Part shown: in pieces, positions 8,170 to 17,230 of the stretch
Layout: every line of letters begins with the position of its first letter
How positions within the stretch are numbered: the stretch's first letter is position 1
From: Taibaiella sp.
GTDB taxonomy: Bacteria > Bacteroidota > Bacteroidia > Chitinophagales > Chitinophagaceae
Reading direction: 5' to 3'
Length of the DNA stretch: 38,811 bases
Assembly (NCBI GenBank): GCA_021740995.1
Contig: JAIOYR010000034.1
Location: forward strand, 1-38,811
Notes under the pieces: generated by a model
Told to the model about the DNA's origin: nothing
Seen by the model: the letters and a program-made list of their open reading frames with translations, nothing else
Databases searched by the model: none
Translations under genes and position numbers: made by a program

Positions 8170-9477
8170 ATGCACGATATAAGACATACACTGGAAGGCC
8201 AGTTTACAGAGCAAAAGCTGCAGGCCTTTGATACGGTATATAGGACTGGAAGAAAAAGCAAGATCAAACAGTGGATGCTGGGAACATTCATCACGCTGAT
8301 TGTTATTCTGCTATTGCCATGGACGCAGAATATAAGAACCAAGGGAACCGTGACAACACTGCGGCAGGAACAGCGCCCGCAGGAATTGAACTCTATCATA
8401 GCCGGACGAATAGTAAAATGGTATGTAAAAGAGGGAGACAATGTGAAGCAGGGAGATACTATAGTGAAGCTTGCGGAGATAAAGGATGCATATCTGGACC
8501 CCGAATTGCTAAGCAGGACGCGGGAACAGATTAATGCCAAAAAAGAAGCACTGCTATCTTATGCCAACAAAGTAAGTGCCACAGAATCGCAGATAAATGC
8601 TTTGCAAAACTCGCTGGAACTTAAGCTAAGACAATTGTCGCTAAAGGTGGTAAGCGACAGTATGGATGCGTTTGCAGCAAATAACGAGCTGAAAATAGCA
8701 GAAGAGCAATATCGGAGGCAGCGCATAATGAGAGATAGCGGACTGGCATCGCTGGTGCAGGTAGAACAAAGAAATCAGTCATACCAAAATGCCTATGCAA
8801 AAAAAACCAGTGCAGAGATAAAGTATACCAACACCCGTACCGAGCTGAACCAGGTAGCACAGGAGTATGCTGAAAAAATGTACAAGGCTAAAGGAGAACT
8901 GGCGGCGGCTATAAGTGAGATAGCTACCGGTAACGGCGAAATAGCCAAACTAAACAACCAGTATGCCAACTACGCTATAAGAAATGGCATGTATTACCTG
9001 CTGGCACCCCAAAGCGGACAGGTAACACAGGCTACCAAGGCAGGCCTAAATGAAATCATCAAAGAAGGCGAAAAGATTGTGGAAATAATACCGGTGCAGA
9101 CCGACAAAGCAGTGGAACTATTTGTACGACCAATAGATATACCACTCCTGTCGAAAGGTGAGAAAGTAAGGTTCCTGTTTGACGGATACCCTGCAATCGT
9201 ATTCAGCGGCTGGCCAAATGCATCTTACGGATTGTTTAGCGGCAATATTGTTGCCATCGAAAACTCATTGAGTACGAATGGAAAATTCAGGGTGCTCATA
9301 GCAGAAGACAGCTCCTATAAGCCGTGGCCGCCCACGCTGCGCAATGGTGCCGGCGCTTCCGGTATTGCATTGCTGAATGATGTGCCTGTGTGGTATGAAC
9401 TTTGGCGAAACATCAATGGTTTTCCACCCGATTATTACGAACCTAAAGAAAAGGAAAATGCACAAAAGAAGAAATAG
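8170..9477 (+). CDS. HlyD-family membrane fusion protein
   Basis: A 435-residue periplasmic adaptor that should join the inner-membrane ABC protein to the outer-membrane channel. A short cytoplasmic N-terminus is followed by one membrane helix (residues ~35-55, TFITLIVILLLPW). A lipoyl-type half-motif follows (IAGRIVKWYVKEGDNVKQGD, ~77-96), then a long coiled coil (~115-260) and the second lipoyl half with YLLAPQSGQVTQ near 277-288, and a beta-barrel region. It starts 8 bases after the ABC gene and overlaps the outer-membrane gene by 20 bases, so the three are certainly one operon. Confidence 0.9.
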   Translation: MHDIRHTLEGQFTEQKLQAFDTVYRTGRKSKIKQWMLGTFITLIVILLLPWTQNIRTKGTVTTLRQEQRPQELNSIIAGRIVKWYVKEGDNVKQGDTIVKLAEIKDAYLDPELLSRTREQINAKKEALLSYANKVSATESQINALQNSLELKLRQLSLKVVSDSMDAFAANNELKIAEEQYRRQRIMRDSGLASLVQVEQRNQSYQNAYAKKTSAEIKYTNTRTELNQVAQEYAEKMYKAKGELAAAISEIATGNGEIAKLNNQYANYAIRNGMYYLLAPQSGQVTQATKAGLNEIIKEGEKIVEIIPVQTDKAVELFVRPIDIPLLSKGEKVRFLFDGYPAIVFSGWPNASYGLFSGNIVAIENSLSTNGKFRVLIAEDSSYKPWPPTLRNGAGASGIALLNDVPVWYELWRNINGFPPDYYEPKEKENAQKKK

Positions 9478-10867
9478 AACCATATTCTTATTGTTGTTGA
9501 TGTGCTTTCCTTATCCAAACTATGCTATCGATTCGCTGAAGGTGCTTACGAAAGATGCACTACTGAGCATAGTAAGATCCTATCATCCGGTAGTGGTACA
9601 GGCAGGGTTGCAGGTGAAAAGAGCAGAAGCGGAAATTCAAAAAGCCCGTGGTTCATTTGACCCGACTATAGGAGCAGACCTGAACAGAAAGAGCTTTGAT
9701 GGAAAAGAATACTACAGCTACTTCAACCCGGAAATAGTAATACCCACATGGTATGGGGTAGAAGTGAAAGGTGGACTGGAAGAGATAGGTGGCACAAGAG
9801 TGACCGAAGAAGCAACAATGGGCAAAACCAGCTATGTAGGCGTGAAAGTACCCGCTAACAGCCTGGTATTCGACAAGCGCAGAGCCATGCTGCAGCAGGC
9901 ACAATCTATGGGAGAACTAAGCGTAGCTGAGCGTAGGCTGGCAATAAATGATCTGCTGCTGGATGCCTTGTATGCCTATTGGAACTGGGTAAAGGAATAT
10001 AGGCTTTACAGTATCATATCTAACGTTGTGACGGTAAACGAAGAGCGAATAAAATTTGTAAAGACAGAGTATGAACAGGGGGCAAGACCAGCTATAGATA
10101 CTATAGAAGCATTGGCACAATTACAGTCATTTTATCTGCAACAAAATGCGGCTTTTTTGTCTTTCGCCAATGCAGGACTTGAGTTGTCGAACTATTTGTG
10201 GACTGAAAATAATGCGCCTCTGCTGTGGAGCAATGATATAATGCCTGATACTGACTATCTGGAAAAGGGCATCAACCAGGATGAGGTGCCTGCACTGGAT
10301 GAGCTATTGAGTACAGTATATGCTCATCCCAAAATTCAGGGAATTGGTTTCAAGATTGATTTCCTATCGATAGACAAAAAATTAAAAGCGCAGTATCTGC
10401 TACCAAAATTGAACATCAGTGCCAATATGCTGAATAAGGGATATGCAGTGTCTAATGACTGGTCTGCTACATTTCTGGAGAATAACCATAAGCTGGGAGT
10501 AGACCTGAGTATGCCGCTATTTTTCAGAGAAGCCCGCGGTGGTTACAAAGCAGCGTCCTTAAAGCTGCAGGAGGCTACTGTTGAAAGGTCGCTCACAGAA
10601 TTAGTGGTAGAAAATAAGATAAAAGGATACTACAATGAAATAATGGCCTTAAGACAACAGGTAACTATATTCAACAGCGTGTATATCAACTATCAAAAGC
10701 TATTCACAGGTGAGCGGTTGAAATTTGCAGTGGGTGAGAGTTCTCTATTTATATTGAACAGCCGCGAAAACAAACTGCTTGAAACCAACCAAAAGCTGAT
10801 AGAGCTAAAAGCCAAGTGGCACAAGTCTTATGCCGGATTGTTGTGGTCGGCAGGCACGTTGCAGTAA
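9458..10867 (+). CDS. TolC-family outer membrane protein
   Basis: A 469-residue outer-membrane efflux protein with a signal peptide (MHKRRNRTIFLLLLMCFPYPNYA). The body has the paired helical-hairpin pattern of the OEP family: heptad-rich stretches such as RAEAEIQKARGSFDPTIGAD near the N-terminus and VENKIKGYYNEIMALRQQV in the second half. The ATG at 9458 overlaps the end of the HlyD gene by 20 bases and is chosen because it begins the signal peptide; an earlier in-frame start at 9377 would not. It is the last gene of the exporter operon and ends 2 bases before the stop of the convergent tetR gene. Confidence 0.88.
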   Translation: MHKRRNRTIFLLLLMCFPYPNYAIDSLKVLTKDALLSIVRSYHPVVVQAGLQVKRAEAEIQKARGSFDPTIGADLNRKSFDGKEYYSYFNPEIVIPTWYGVEVKGGLEEIGGTRVTEEATMGKTSYVGVKVPANSLVFDKRRAMLQQAQSMGELSVAERRLAINDLLLDALYAYWNWVKEYRLYSIISNVVTVNEERIKFVKTEYEQGARPAIDTIEALAQLQSFYLQQNAAFLSFANAGLELSNYLWTENNAPLLWSNDIMPDTDYLEKGINQDEVPALDELLSTVYAHPKIQGIGFKIDFLSIDKKLKAQYLLPKLNISANMLNKGYAVSNDWSATFLENNHKLGVDLSMPLFFREARGGYKAASLKLQEATVERSLTELVVENKIKGYYNEIMALRQQVTIFNSVYINYQKLFTGERLKFAVGESSLFILNSRENKLLETNQKLIELKAKWHKSYAGLLWSAGTLQ

Positions 10868-10869
10868 GT

Positions 10870-11556
10870 CTATTTCTTTTTGCTGGAATCTAATGCGCTG
10901 AATACCAGATTATTCAGAAACATAATCAGGTCTGCACATTCCTTTGAGTTGCCGAAATCTGTGAGCCGCGGGAGATGGCTTTTAAAATACAGCTGGTGAT
11001 AAGCGGTTTCTGTAAGTGTACTGGCCAGTGAGTGTGGGAAAGGATAATCAGGTCTGTATTCCTGAAAAATACCGGCTATACGGTGGCAGAGATCTTTATA
11101 AGGCTTAAAGATCATCGCTTTATTATCCTCGGTCACATGTTTGGTGAGATAAGATTTATCACCCTCAGCTATAACAATTTTGTGCAGCACTGACTTGTCG
11201 ATATGCTCCAGGGCAAATTCATCTTTTTCCTGAAATACCAAAAGGTTTATAATAGTATAAATCTTCTCTTTGCTATCTTTCATGTTGTAGGTATGAAATA
11301 TCAGCTGATACTCCATCCAGGTCCAGAACCATGTAATTATATAGGTGAGCAACTTGTGCTTATTCTCAAAGTATCTGTATATACTTGCTTCAGTAGTACC
11401 AACACTGGCAGCAAGTTTTTTAAAGGTAAACTCCTCAAAACCAATATTGTAAATCATGTCAATACCATGCCTGATGATATTCTTGCCGAGTTCTGTAGAT
11501 TCGGGGTCCCGCACGTATAAGCTTGGATTCATTTTTATCTGCAATTGTACTTCCAT
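10870..11556 (-). CDS. TetR/AcrR-family transcriptional regulator
   Basis: A 228-residue regulator. Residues ~20-65 form the helix-turn-helix, including FTFKKLAASVGTTEASIYRYFENKHKLL; the rest is the ligand-binding and dimerisation domain, with no recognisable ligand signature. It is convergent with the exporter operon (stop codons 2 bases apart). Imperfect copies of the palindrome found at the exporter promoter lie upstream of its own start (11598-11612, 11637-11651), so autoregulation and exporter control are inferred. Probable -7 box: TAATTTTG on the minus strand (11587-11580), about 24 bases upstream of the ATG. Confidence 0.88.
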   Translation of the reverse strand: MEVQLQIKMNPSLYVRDPESTELGKNIIRHGIDMIYNIGFEEFTFKKLAASVGTTEASIYRYFENKHKLLTYIITWFWTWMEYQLIFHTYNMKDSKEKIYTIINLLVFQEKDEFALEHIDKSVLHKIVIAEGDKSYLTKHVTEDNKAMIFKPYKDLCHRIAGIFQEYRPDYPFPHSLASTLTETAYHQLYFKSHLPRLTDFGNSKECADLIMFLNNLVFSALDSSKKK

Positions 11557-11597
11557 GATACTGCAATTGATAGCTTTGACAAAATTATGATTAATGA

Positions 11598-11612
11598 AGT
11601 AGTATTATTATA
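11598..11612. promoter_or_regulatory. Imperfect TetR operator copy upstream of tetR
   Basis: AGTAGTATTATTATA agrees at 12 of 15 positions with AATAGTATTACTATT. It lies in the -33 zone of the putative tetR promoter, whose -7 box TAATTTTG is at 11587-11580 on the minus strand. Confidence 0.45.
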
Positions 11613-11636
11613 AAGAATAGATATTATACTGTTAAG

Positions 11637-11651
11637 AATAGTATTACAACT
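11637..11651. promoter_or_regulatory. Operator half-site upstream of tetR
   Basis: AATAGTATTACAACT keeps the left arm and centre (AATAGTATTAC) of the palindrome seen at 6456-6470 and 17128-17142; the right arm has diverged. A further related word, TAGTATCAATA (11666-11676), also occurs in the exporter promoter at 6437-6447. Confidence 0.45.
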
Positions 11652-11670
11652 ACACAAGAAAGTTGTAGTA

Positions 11671-12633
11671 TCAATAATATTGTATAGCCAGCCAATATAC
11701 CGGTAGCCCAATAGTTATGTTGAGCGGAAAAGTTATACCCAGTGCCATTGGTATATACAAGCCGGGGTCTGATTTTGGCGCTGCCTGACGCATAGCTGCC
11801 GGTACTGCTATATAAGACGCGCTGGCAGTGAGTGCTGCAACAAGTAATCTATTGCCCGGCAGGATATCAAAGTGGTGTGTAACAAAGATGGAAGCAATTC
11901 CATTTACAATAGGAATACCAATTGCAAAAAGCGTAACAAACCAACCATAATTTTTGAATGTTCCAAATCGTCTTGCAGCGACCATACCCATTTCCAATAA
12001 AAAAATTGCCAGAAACCCTTTGAAAATATCTGTAGTGAAAGGCTTGATACCCTCTGCACCCTTTACATCTGCTATGATACCGATAACGAGGCTGCCTACT
12101 ATCATAAACACCGAACCATTAGTAAGTGACTCATGGATTATAGAGCGCATACTGTGCGCTTTCTCTGCCTCACTGCCGTATCTGCGCATGAGCATCACTC
12201 CTATCACAATAGCGGGAGCCTCCATCAGCGCCATTGCAGCCACCATGTGTCCGCCATAAGTTACATTTATGGTATCGAGAAACAAAGTAGCAGTAACGAA
12301 CGTAACCGCACTTACAGAGCCATATGTAGCAGCAATAGCTCCTGCATTCTCAATACTCAACTTCCTCTTCAGTATAAAAAATGTGTAGACGGGAACTAAA
12401 GCTGCAAAAAGTATGGAGATAATGAGCGTAACTACGATTTCGTTGTTGAGCCCACTATGCGCCAACTCTTGCCCTCCCTTAAAACCTATGGAAAACAACA
12501 GATATAGCGAAATGAATTTGGAGGTTGAAGCCGGAATTTCCAAATCGCTTTTTACCACAGTTGCCAATATTCCCAATACGAAAAATAGCAGAGTAGGGTT
12601 AGTGAGATTGCTAATTAAAATGCTATAATTCAT
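11671..12633 (-). CDS. SbtA-type sodium-dependent bicarbonate transporter
   Basis: A 320-residue integral membrane protein of the SbtA (former DUF897) family, whose characterised members import bicarbonate with sodium. About ten hydrophobic helices are arranged as two inverted halves. Conserved-looking segments include LFSIGFKGGQELA (residues ~47-59), IAATYGSVSAVTFVTA (~104-119), the glutamate-bearing ALMEAPAIVIGV (~135-146) and SASYIAVPAAMRQAAP (~272-287). No SbtB-like regulator is nearby. The ATG at 12633 lies inside the 3' end of the dihydroorotase gene (11-base overlap), which indicates translational coupling. Substrate is inferred from family; cation/solute specificity could differ. Confidence 0.88.
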   Translation of the reverse strand: MNYSILISNLTNPTLLFFVLGILATVVKSDLEIPASTSKFISLYLLFSIGFKGGQELAHSGLNNEIVVTLIISILFAALVPVYTFFILKRKLSIENAGAIAATYGSVSAVTFVTATLFLDTINVTYGGHMVAAMALMEAPAIVIGVMLMRRYGSEAEKAHSMRSIIHESLTNGSVFMIVGSLVIGIIADVKGAEGIKPFTTDIFKGFLAIFLLEMGMVAARRFGTFKNYGWFVTLFAIGIPIVNGIASIFVTHHFDILPGNRLLVAALTASASYIAVPAAMRQAAPKSDPGLYIPMALGITFPLNITIGLPVYWLAIQYY

Positions 12634-13996
12634 TGTCTGTTTTTTCTGTTTTTATGGTATTATTAAAACTTAATGGCTTCCCCATTATTGATTCATTGAA
12701 CACCCCGTTGTTATATACAATATTACCGTTGACAATTGTTGTACAGACCATAGAACTGAATGTATGCCCGTTAAATGGAGACCAACCACATTTATATAAA
12801 ATATTATTTTCGTTTACCGTCCATTTAGAGTTGAGGTCTACTAAAACAAGATCAGCGTAATAACCTGGTCTAATAAAGCCTCTGTTATGGATTTTATAAA
12901 GTAATGCAGCGTTGTGACTCATTTTATCTACCAATTTTTCTATCGTAATAGTTTTTCTTTTAACCAGCTCGAGCATAGCTACCAAAGAATGCTGAACCAT
13001 TGGTCCACCACTTGGTGCATTCAAATAATCTTTTTGCTTTTCGGCCAAAGTGTGCGGCGCATGATCTGTGCTTACGATATCTATCCGGTCGTCATTCAGT
13101 GCCTCTAAGAGCGCCGACCGGTCATGTTTTGTTTTAATAGATGGGTTCCATTTTATAGCTGTACCAAGTTTTTTATAGTCCTCATCACAAAACCAAAGAT
13201 GATGAATACAGACCTCAGATGTAATTCTTTTTTCTGTTATTGGCAGACCATTTTCGAATAGCTGCGCTTCTTTAGCTGTTGATAGATGAAGAAGATGTAA
13301 TCTGGTTTTATGCTTTTTTGCAAACTGAATAGCCCGATAAGTAGAAATATAGCAAGCCTCTTCACTCCTGATGAGGCCATGCATTTCTATTGGTATTTTA
13401 TCCCCGTATTTACAAATAGCCGCTGCTATATTTCTATCTATAATTTCCTCCTCTTCGCTATGAATTGAGATTATCGAGTCAGAAGAAGAAAATAACTTCT
13501 CCATGAAGTCCGGATTGTTACATAGCATATTGCCTTTGCCGGAGAAATACAGCCCGTCATCAGTAATTGCAGCTATTCTATTTCGGTCCAGTTGCAATAA
13601 ATCACTATAATTGCCGGTACTTATGCCCAGGTAAAATGAGTAATTTGCCAGTGAACTTTTTGAAGCAATTCCTGCTTTTACTTTTAACTGGTCTGCCGTC
13701 ATGGTATTAGGTATAGTGTTAGGCATGTCTATGAAAGACGTCACACCGCCCGCTATTGCCGCTTTTGATTCCGAATAAATATCTCCTTTGTATGTAAGCC
13801 CCGGGTCTCTAAAATGAACATGTGTATCTATTATACCCGGCAATAGGTATTTACCTCTTCCATCAATAACATCATAATCTTTTATTACTCCAAAATGTCC
13901 AATATCCCTGATAAGGTCATCTTCTATTATTATATCTGCGATAAACGATCTGCCCTCGTTTACAATCGTGGATTGTTTAATAATTAGTGGTTTCAT
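12623..13996 (-). CDS. pyrC: Dihydroorotase
   Basis: A 457-residue amidohydrolase of pyrimidine synthesis that interconverts carbamoyl-aspartate and dihydroorotate. Metal ligands sit in DTHVHFRDPG (His59 and His61 in this numbering), and later in SIHSEEEE, LHLLHLST and VSTDHAPHT. AITDDGL supplies an Asp where other amidohydrolases have a carbamylated Lys, as in class I dihydroorotases. Start is ATG at 13996, 2 bases after the tsaC stop; a TTG at 14002 is possible but less likely. An allantoinase-like activity cannot be wholly excluded, but the pattern fits dihydroorotase best. The gene overlaps sbtA. Confidence 0.88.
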   Translation of the reverse strand: MKPLIIKQSTIVNEGRSFIADIIIEDDLIRDIGHFGVIKDYDVIDGRGKYLLPGIIDTHVHFRDPGLTYKGDIYSESKAAIAGGVTSFIDMPNTIPNTMTADQLKVKAGIASKSSLANYSFYLGISTGNYSDLLQLDRNRIAAITDDGLYFSGKGNMLCNNPDFMEKLFSSSDSIISIHSEEEEIIDRNIAAAICKYGDKIPIEMHGLIRSEEACYISTYRAIQFAKKHKTRLHLLHLSTAKEAQLFENGLPITEKRITSEVCIHHLWFCDEDYKKLGTAIKWNPSIKTKHDRSALLEALNDDRIDIVSTDHAPHTLAEKQKDYLNAPSGGPMVQHSLVAMLELVKRKTITIEKLVDKMSHNAALLYKIHNRGFIRPGYYADLVLVDLNSKWTVNENNILYKCGWSPFNGHTFSSMVCTTIVNGNIVYNNGVFNESIMGKPLSFNNTIKTEKTDNEL

Positions 13997-13998
13997 GT

Positions 13999-14964
13999 TC
14001 AAGATTTTGATGCTCTGTTCAATCGGTCATTTATTGACTTCCCTATACCTTCATCAGGTAGTTTTTTAATAACAATAAAATCAAATCCGGATAAATCCAT
14101 TTTATGCATTGCAGCATATAAATTATGCGCGATCTCATACAGGTTTGTAGATTTCCCCAACATTATTTGTTGTACTTCTGGCAGATCAGGGCAATAGGAA
14201 TCATAAGTAATAAGCCCAATATACTTGTCGGAAAATTTGTCAATTATTTCAGATAAATCTATTGACAATATGACGGGTGTTCGGGGAGAATAATGTTTTT
14301 CGAGGTTACCTGGCGCCATTGTTACTTTATGCTCTGAATTTAAAACAACCTCACCTACAATTTGTTCTATCTCTTCTACAGTAATAGATCCCATTCGATG
14401 TAAAACCGGGATGTTATTTTTAAATCCGATTATTGTAGATTCTATACCGGCTTTGCAATGACCACCATCCAGAATATAGGGTATTTTTGATTTCATTTGA
14501 CAAAAAACATGATTGGCAGTAGTAGGGCTGATATACCCGAAAGGATTTGCGCTAGGAGCTGCGAGAGGATAGTTTAATGAGTTCAACAACTCTAAAGCTA
14601 CTGTATGAGCAGGCATCCTGATGGCTATATGAGGCAAGCCCGAAGTAACTATCTCCGGAACCAATTGGCTTTTGGGCAGCAATATAGTGAGAGGTCCCGG
14701 CATAAACTTTTCAATGAGTAATTCGGCTTTGATGTTTACTTCACTTGCCAATTCATAAATAGCTTCCTTGTTGCCTACATGGACTATCAGTGGATTACTA
14801 CTTGGCCTGTTTTTTGCCTTGTATACTTTATTTATAGCAATTTCGCTGAAAGCATTTGCAGCAAGTCCATAGACAGTTTCTGTTGGGATCGCAACAATTT
14901 CTTCATTGTCAAGAAGTTGTTTTGCCCGCGATATGTCTTTTCCTATTTCAGTTCTAAATACCAT
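13999..14964 (-). CDS. L-threonylcarbamoyladenylate synthase (Sua5/TsaC type)
   Basis: A 321-residue enzyme that makes threonylcarbamoyl-AMP from threonine, ATP and bicarbonate/CO2, the first step of the t6A37 tRNA modification. The N-terminal YrdC domain shows IPTETVYGLAANAF, KNRPSSNPLIVHV, PLAAPSANPFGYISPT and GIESTIIGF. After a PGNLEKHYSPRTPV linker comes the C-terminal Sua5 domain (~residues 220-321), so this is the long Sua5 form. ATG at 14964 is preferred to the TTG at 14976. The next gene starts 2 bases after its stop. A promoter lies at 15053-15082. Confidence 0.93.
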   Translation of the reverse strand: MVFRTEIGKDISRAKQLLDNEEIVAIPTETVYGLAANAFSEIAINKVYKAKNRPSSNPLIVHVGNKEAIYELASEVNIKAELLIEKFMPGPLTILLPKSQLVPEIVTSGLPHIAIRMPAHTVALELLNSLNYPLAAPSANPFGYISPTTANHVFCQMKSKIPYILDGGHCKAGIESTIIGFKNNIPVLHRMGSITVEEIEQIVGEVVLNSEHKVTMAPGNLEKHYSPRTPVILSIDLSEIIDKFSDKYIGLITYDSYCPDLPEVQQIMLGKSTNLYEIAHNLYAAMHKMDLSGFDFIVIKKLPDEGIGKSINDRLNRASKS

Positions 14965-14976
14965 TTTTAACTTCAA

Positions 14977-15413
14977 TTAATCCGGCATATGCATAACATG
15001 ATTATTTCGAGATTAGCATTTAACATCTTTATTTGCCTGCTTCTTTAACCTCCAAACTTAGTCCTACACTCAGATGGTCAAAAAATTATTGTGTCACGTA
15101 ATTACTTATCTGTGCAGCTACACAGGCAAAAAAAATTATTGCATGTGGATTTACTCCTTCACCAATTGTCTATTCAAGGATCGTTTTTACTTTGCCAATT
15201 AACTTAAGTGTTATTACACGATGAGCTGCACCAATTTTTTCGTACAGCTGACCCGCTGATTATTAGTACTACCTTTTTGAATATTATCCTTTAAGTTACA
15301 GGAATAATATGCGGTGCAGATTCAGAAAGAAAATAAGCCTCCTTCAAATTTACCTTGTCATTTGGTGTGTTATAATGCATCAAAACATTACCGGTATTTA
15401 CTATTCTGTCCGA
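14977..15413. other. Intergenic region between purE and tsaC
   Basis: About 440 AT-rich bases with no credible open frame. The only structure I can support is the minus-strand promoter at 15053-15082; a further lone -7-like word (TAAATTTG, minus strand, 15352-15345) has no partner. The region breaks the minus-strand run into purK-purE and tsaC-pyrC-sbtA. Confidence 0.6.
15053..15082 (-). promoter_or_regulatory. Promoter for tsaC-pyrC-sbtA
   Basis: On the minus strand, TTTG (15082-15079), an 18-base spacer, then TAAGTTTG (15060-15053) match both Bacteroidota promoter boxes. Transcription would start near 15049, leaving a leader of about 85 bases before the tsaC ATG. Confidence 0.7.
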
Positions 15414-15917
15414 TTACTTAGTTAAATTTGAAAACACATTTAATTGCTGTTTTTTTACTTTTTCTACGTTTTTCTTTTTCATCTCAGCCAGCTTTTTCAT
15501 CAATTTGGGATCGTGTATAGCCAGCATTTGTATAGCCAGCAGACCCGCATTGTGCGCACCATTTACGGCTACTGTAGCTACCGGAATATCATTGGGCATT
15601 TGCACTATAGACAGCAGAGAGTCCCAGCCATCGAGCGAGTTTGCGGATTTTACCGGGACACCTATTACCGGAATAGTAGTAATTGCGGCTATCATACCCG
15701 GCAAGTGGGCAGCGCCACCGGCACCGGCAATAATTATCTTCAATCCCCTTTTTAGTGCGGTTGTGGCATATTCATACATCAGCTCAGGGCTTCTATGTGC
15801 CGACACTACCGTAAACTCAAACTGTATACCGAAAGATTCCAGTATTTCAGCGGCCGGTTTCATTACAGCGGCATCAGAGCTGCTGCCCATTATTATTCCT
15901 ACTGTTGGCTTACTCAT
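15414..15917 (-). CDS. purE: N5-carboxyaminoimidazole ribonucleotide mutase
   Basis: A 167-residue class I PurE that moves the carboxyl group of N5-CAIR to carbon 4 in purine synthesis. The substrate-binding motifs are clear: [16 protein letters not shown] near the N-terminus, [24 protein letters not shown] and [16 protein letters not shown], and the C-terminal [15 protein letters not shown] lysine-rich tail of ~25 residues follows the core. It starts 4 bases after purK on the same strand, so the two consecutive enzymes are cotranslated or tightly coupled. Confidence 0.95.
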   Translation of the reverse strand: MSKPTVGIIMGSSSDAAVMKPAAEILESFGIQFEFTVVSAHRSPELMYEYATTALKRGLKIIIAGAGGAAHLPGMIAAITTIPVIGVPVKSANSLDGWDSLLSIVQMPNDIPVATVAVNGAHNAGLLAIQMLAIHDPKLMKKLAEMKKKNVEKVKKQQLNVFSNLTK

Positions 15918-15921
15918 AATA

Positions 15922-17028
15922 TTAGTTTAGAATGTTTTTTACAGTTGCTATATCTACGATAAGGTTTTCGGTAGTGGATCCGGTGATAGTAACATGGCCT
16001 ATCTTTCGTCCGGGCTTGCTATTGATCTTTCCATAGTAATGCAGGTGCGCATTTGGTCTGCTCCATATCTTAGTAAAATCGTTTGGCTTTCCGTTTTCTA
16101 TTATGTTTATCATACCTACTGCGTTATACAACAACCGGGTGTCGCCAGGCGGATAATTCATTATAGCCCGTATGTGCTGCTCGTATTGGGATGAGGCACA
16201 ACCTTCTATAGTATGATGCCCGCTATTGTGTGGTCGGGGTGCCAGTTCATTTACCAGTAGGATATTGTCGCTGGTTACAAACATCTCTATAGCAAGTATA
16301 CCCACGAGCTCCAGCTCATTTGCAATCTTTATTGCTGTGTTGTATGCTTTATCCTTCAGGTCTTCGCCTATATCGGCCGGACAAATCTGATAGTCGAGCA
16401 GATGTTTTTCATTGTTAAACACCATAGCCACAGCATCATAGCAGGCTACCTCTCCACTTACATTGCGCGACACTATTACGGAAATTTCCTGTTTTATATC
16501 TACCTTCTCTTCCAGTATACAGGGGGCATCAAATGCGTTCTCTACATCCTTCTCTGTGTGTATCATCATCACCCCATTACCATCATACCCGTTTCGCCTG
16601 AGCTTGAGACAGCCCGGTAATTTTGAGCTCTGTTGTTGTAATTCTGCTTTACTGTTAATCAGTATGGAAGGCACAACAGCAATATCGTGTTTCAGTAGAA
16701 ATTCCTTTTGCATGTGCTTGTCCTGCACTATGGCTATCAGTTCCGGAGAGGGGAAAACCTGCTTACCGCTGTCTCTCAGATAAGATAGCGCCTCTGTATT
16801 TACTGCCTCTTTTTCTATTGTAATTATGTCGCACTGTTTGCCGAATTTCACTACATCATCATAATTAAGAGGGTCGGCACAGGTAAATAAATTAGTGTAT
16901 TTTCCCGCCGGGGCGTTTTCGTTTTTGTCCATCACCGCTACATTTATGCCGAAGTCTATTGCTGATTTTATCAGCATGCTACCCAGTTGCCCACCACCTA
17001 ATATTCCTAATTGCATTGTATTGTTCAT
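15922..17028 (-). CDS. purK: 5-(carboxyamino)imidazole ribonucleotide synthase
   Basis: A 368-residue ATP-grasp enzyme that condenses aminoimidazole ribonucleotide with bicarbonate at the expense of ATP, giving N5-CAIR, the substrate of PurE encoded just downstream. [13 protein letters not shown] is the N-terminal nucleotide-fold glycine motif. [16 protein letters not shown] forms the ATP-grasp lid region, and [19 protein letters not shown] is the hallmark C-terminal motif. A probable -7 box and a TetR-type palindrome precede it at 17103-17110 and 17128-17142. Confidence 0.95.
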   Translation of the reverse strand: MNNTMQLGILGGGQLGSMLIKSAIDFGINVAVMDKNENAPAGKYTNLFTCADPLNYDDVVKFGKQCDIITIEKEAVNTEALSYLRDSGKQVFPSPELIAIVQDKHMQKEFLLKHDIAVVPSILINSKAELQQQSSKLPGCLKLRRNGYDGNGVMMIHTEKDVENAFDAPCILEEKVDIKQEISVIVSRNVSGEVACYDAVAMVFNNEKHLLDYQICPADIGEDLKDKAYNTAIKIANELELVGILAIEMFVTSDNILLVNELAPRPHNSGHHTIEGCASSQYEQHIRAIMNYPPGDTRLLYNAVGMINIIENGKPNDFTKIWSRPNAHLHYYGKINSKPGRKIGHVTITGSTTENLIVDIATVKNILN

Positions 17029-17102
17029 TATATTTTCTTATCGTTTTCTAATTCTCTTTTTAAAAGGGTCTTCCCTATAAACTCTTAAGGAAATAGTTTT
17101 TG

Positions 17103-17142
17103 CAAAGGTACTAAAGCTACCCTAAATAATAGTAATACTATT
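17103..17142 (-). promoter_or_regulatory. purK promoter with TetR-type palindrome
   Basis: TACCTTTG on the minus strand (17110-17103) is a perfect -7 box; the leader would be about 70 bases. The perfect palindrome AATAGTAATACTATT (17128-17142) sits where the -33 element belongs, so a bound repressor would block the promoter. Its 13-bp core is the reverse complement of the one at the exporter promoter (6457-6469). Confidence 0.65.
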
Positions 17143-17218
17143 GCATATTGCAGTATAATATTTTTTTATGGTAATTAATGACTTGAATTGTCTTTTGCCG
17201 AATTTAACGCAGCTCTAA

Positions 17219-17226
17219 TATCTTTG
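17219..17226 (+). promoter_or_regulatory. -7 box directly before the toxin-23-like gene
   Basis: TATCTTTG matches TAnnTTTG and ends 4 bases before the TTG start at 17231; a TTTG lies 21 bases upstream (17194-17197). Transcription would start at or next to the start codon, so the mRNA may be leaderless. Confidence 0.5.
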
Positions 17227-17230
17227 ATGA

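Noticed and set aside
11671-12633. Alternative reading of the SbtA-like protein as a LysE- or auxin-carrier-type exporter
   Set aside because: The motif order and length fit the SbtA family better; the substrate is still marked as inferred.
15257-15275. TTAGTACTACC as a further copy of the TetR-type palindrome
   Set aside because: It lacks the TATTA centre and matches only scattered positions.
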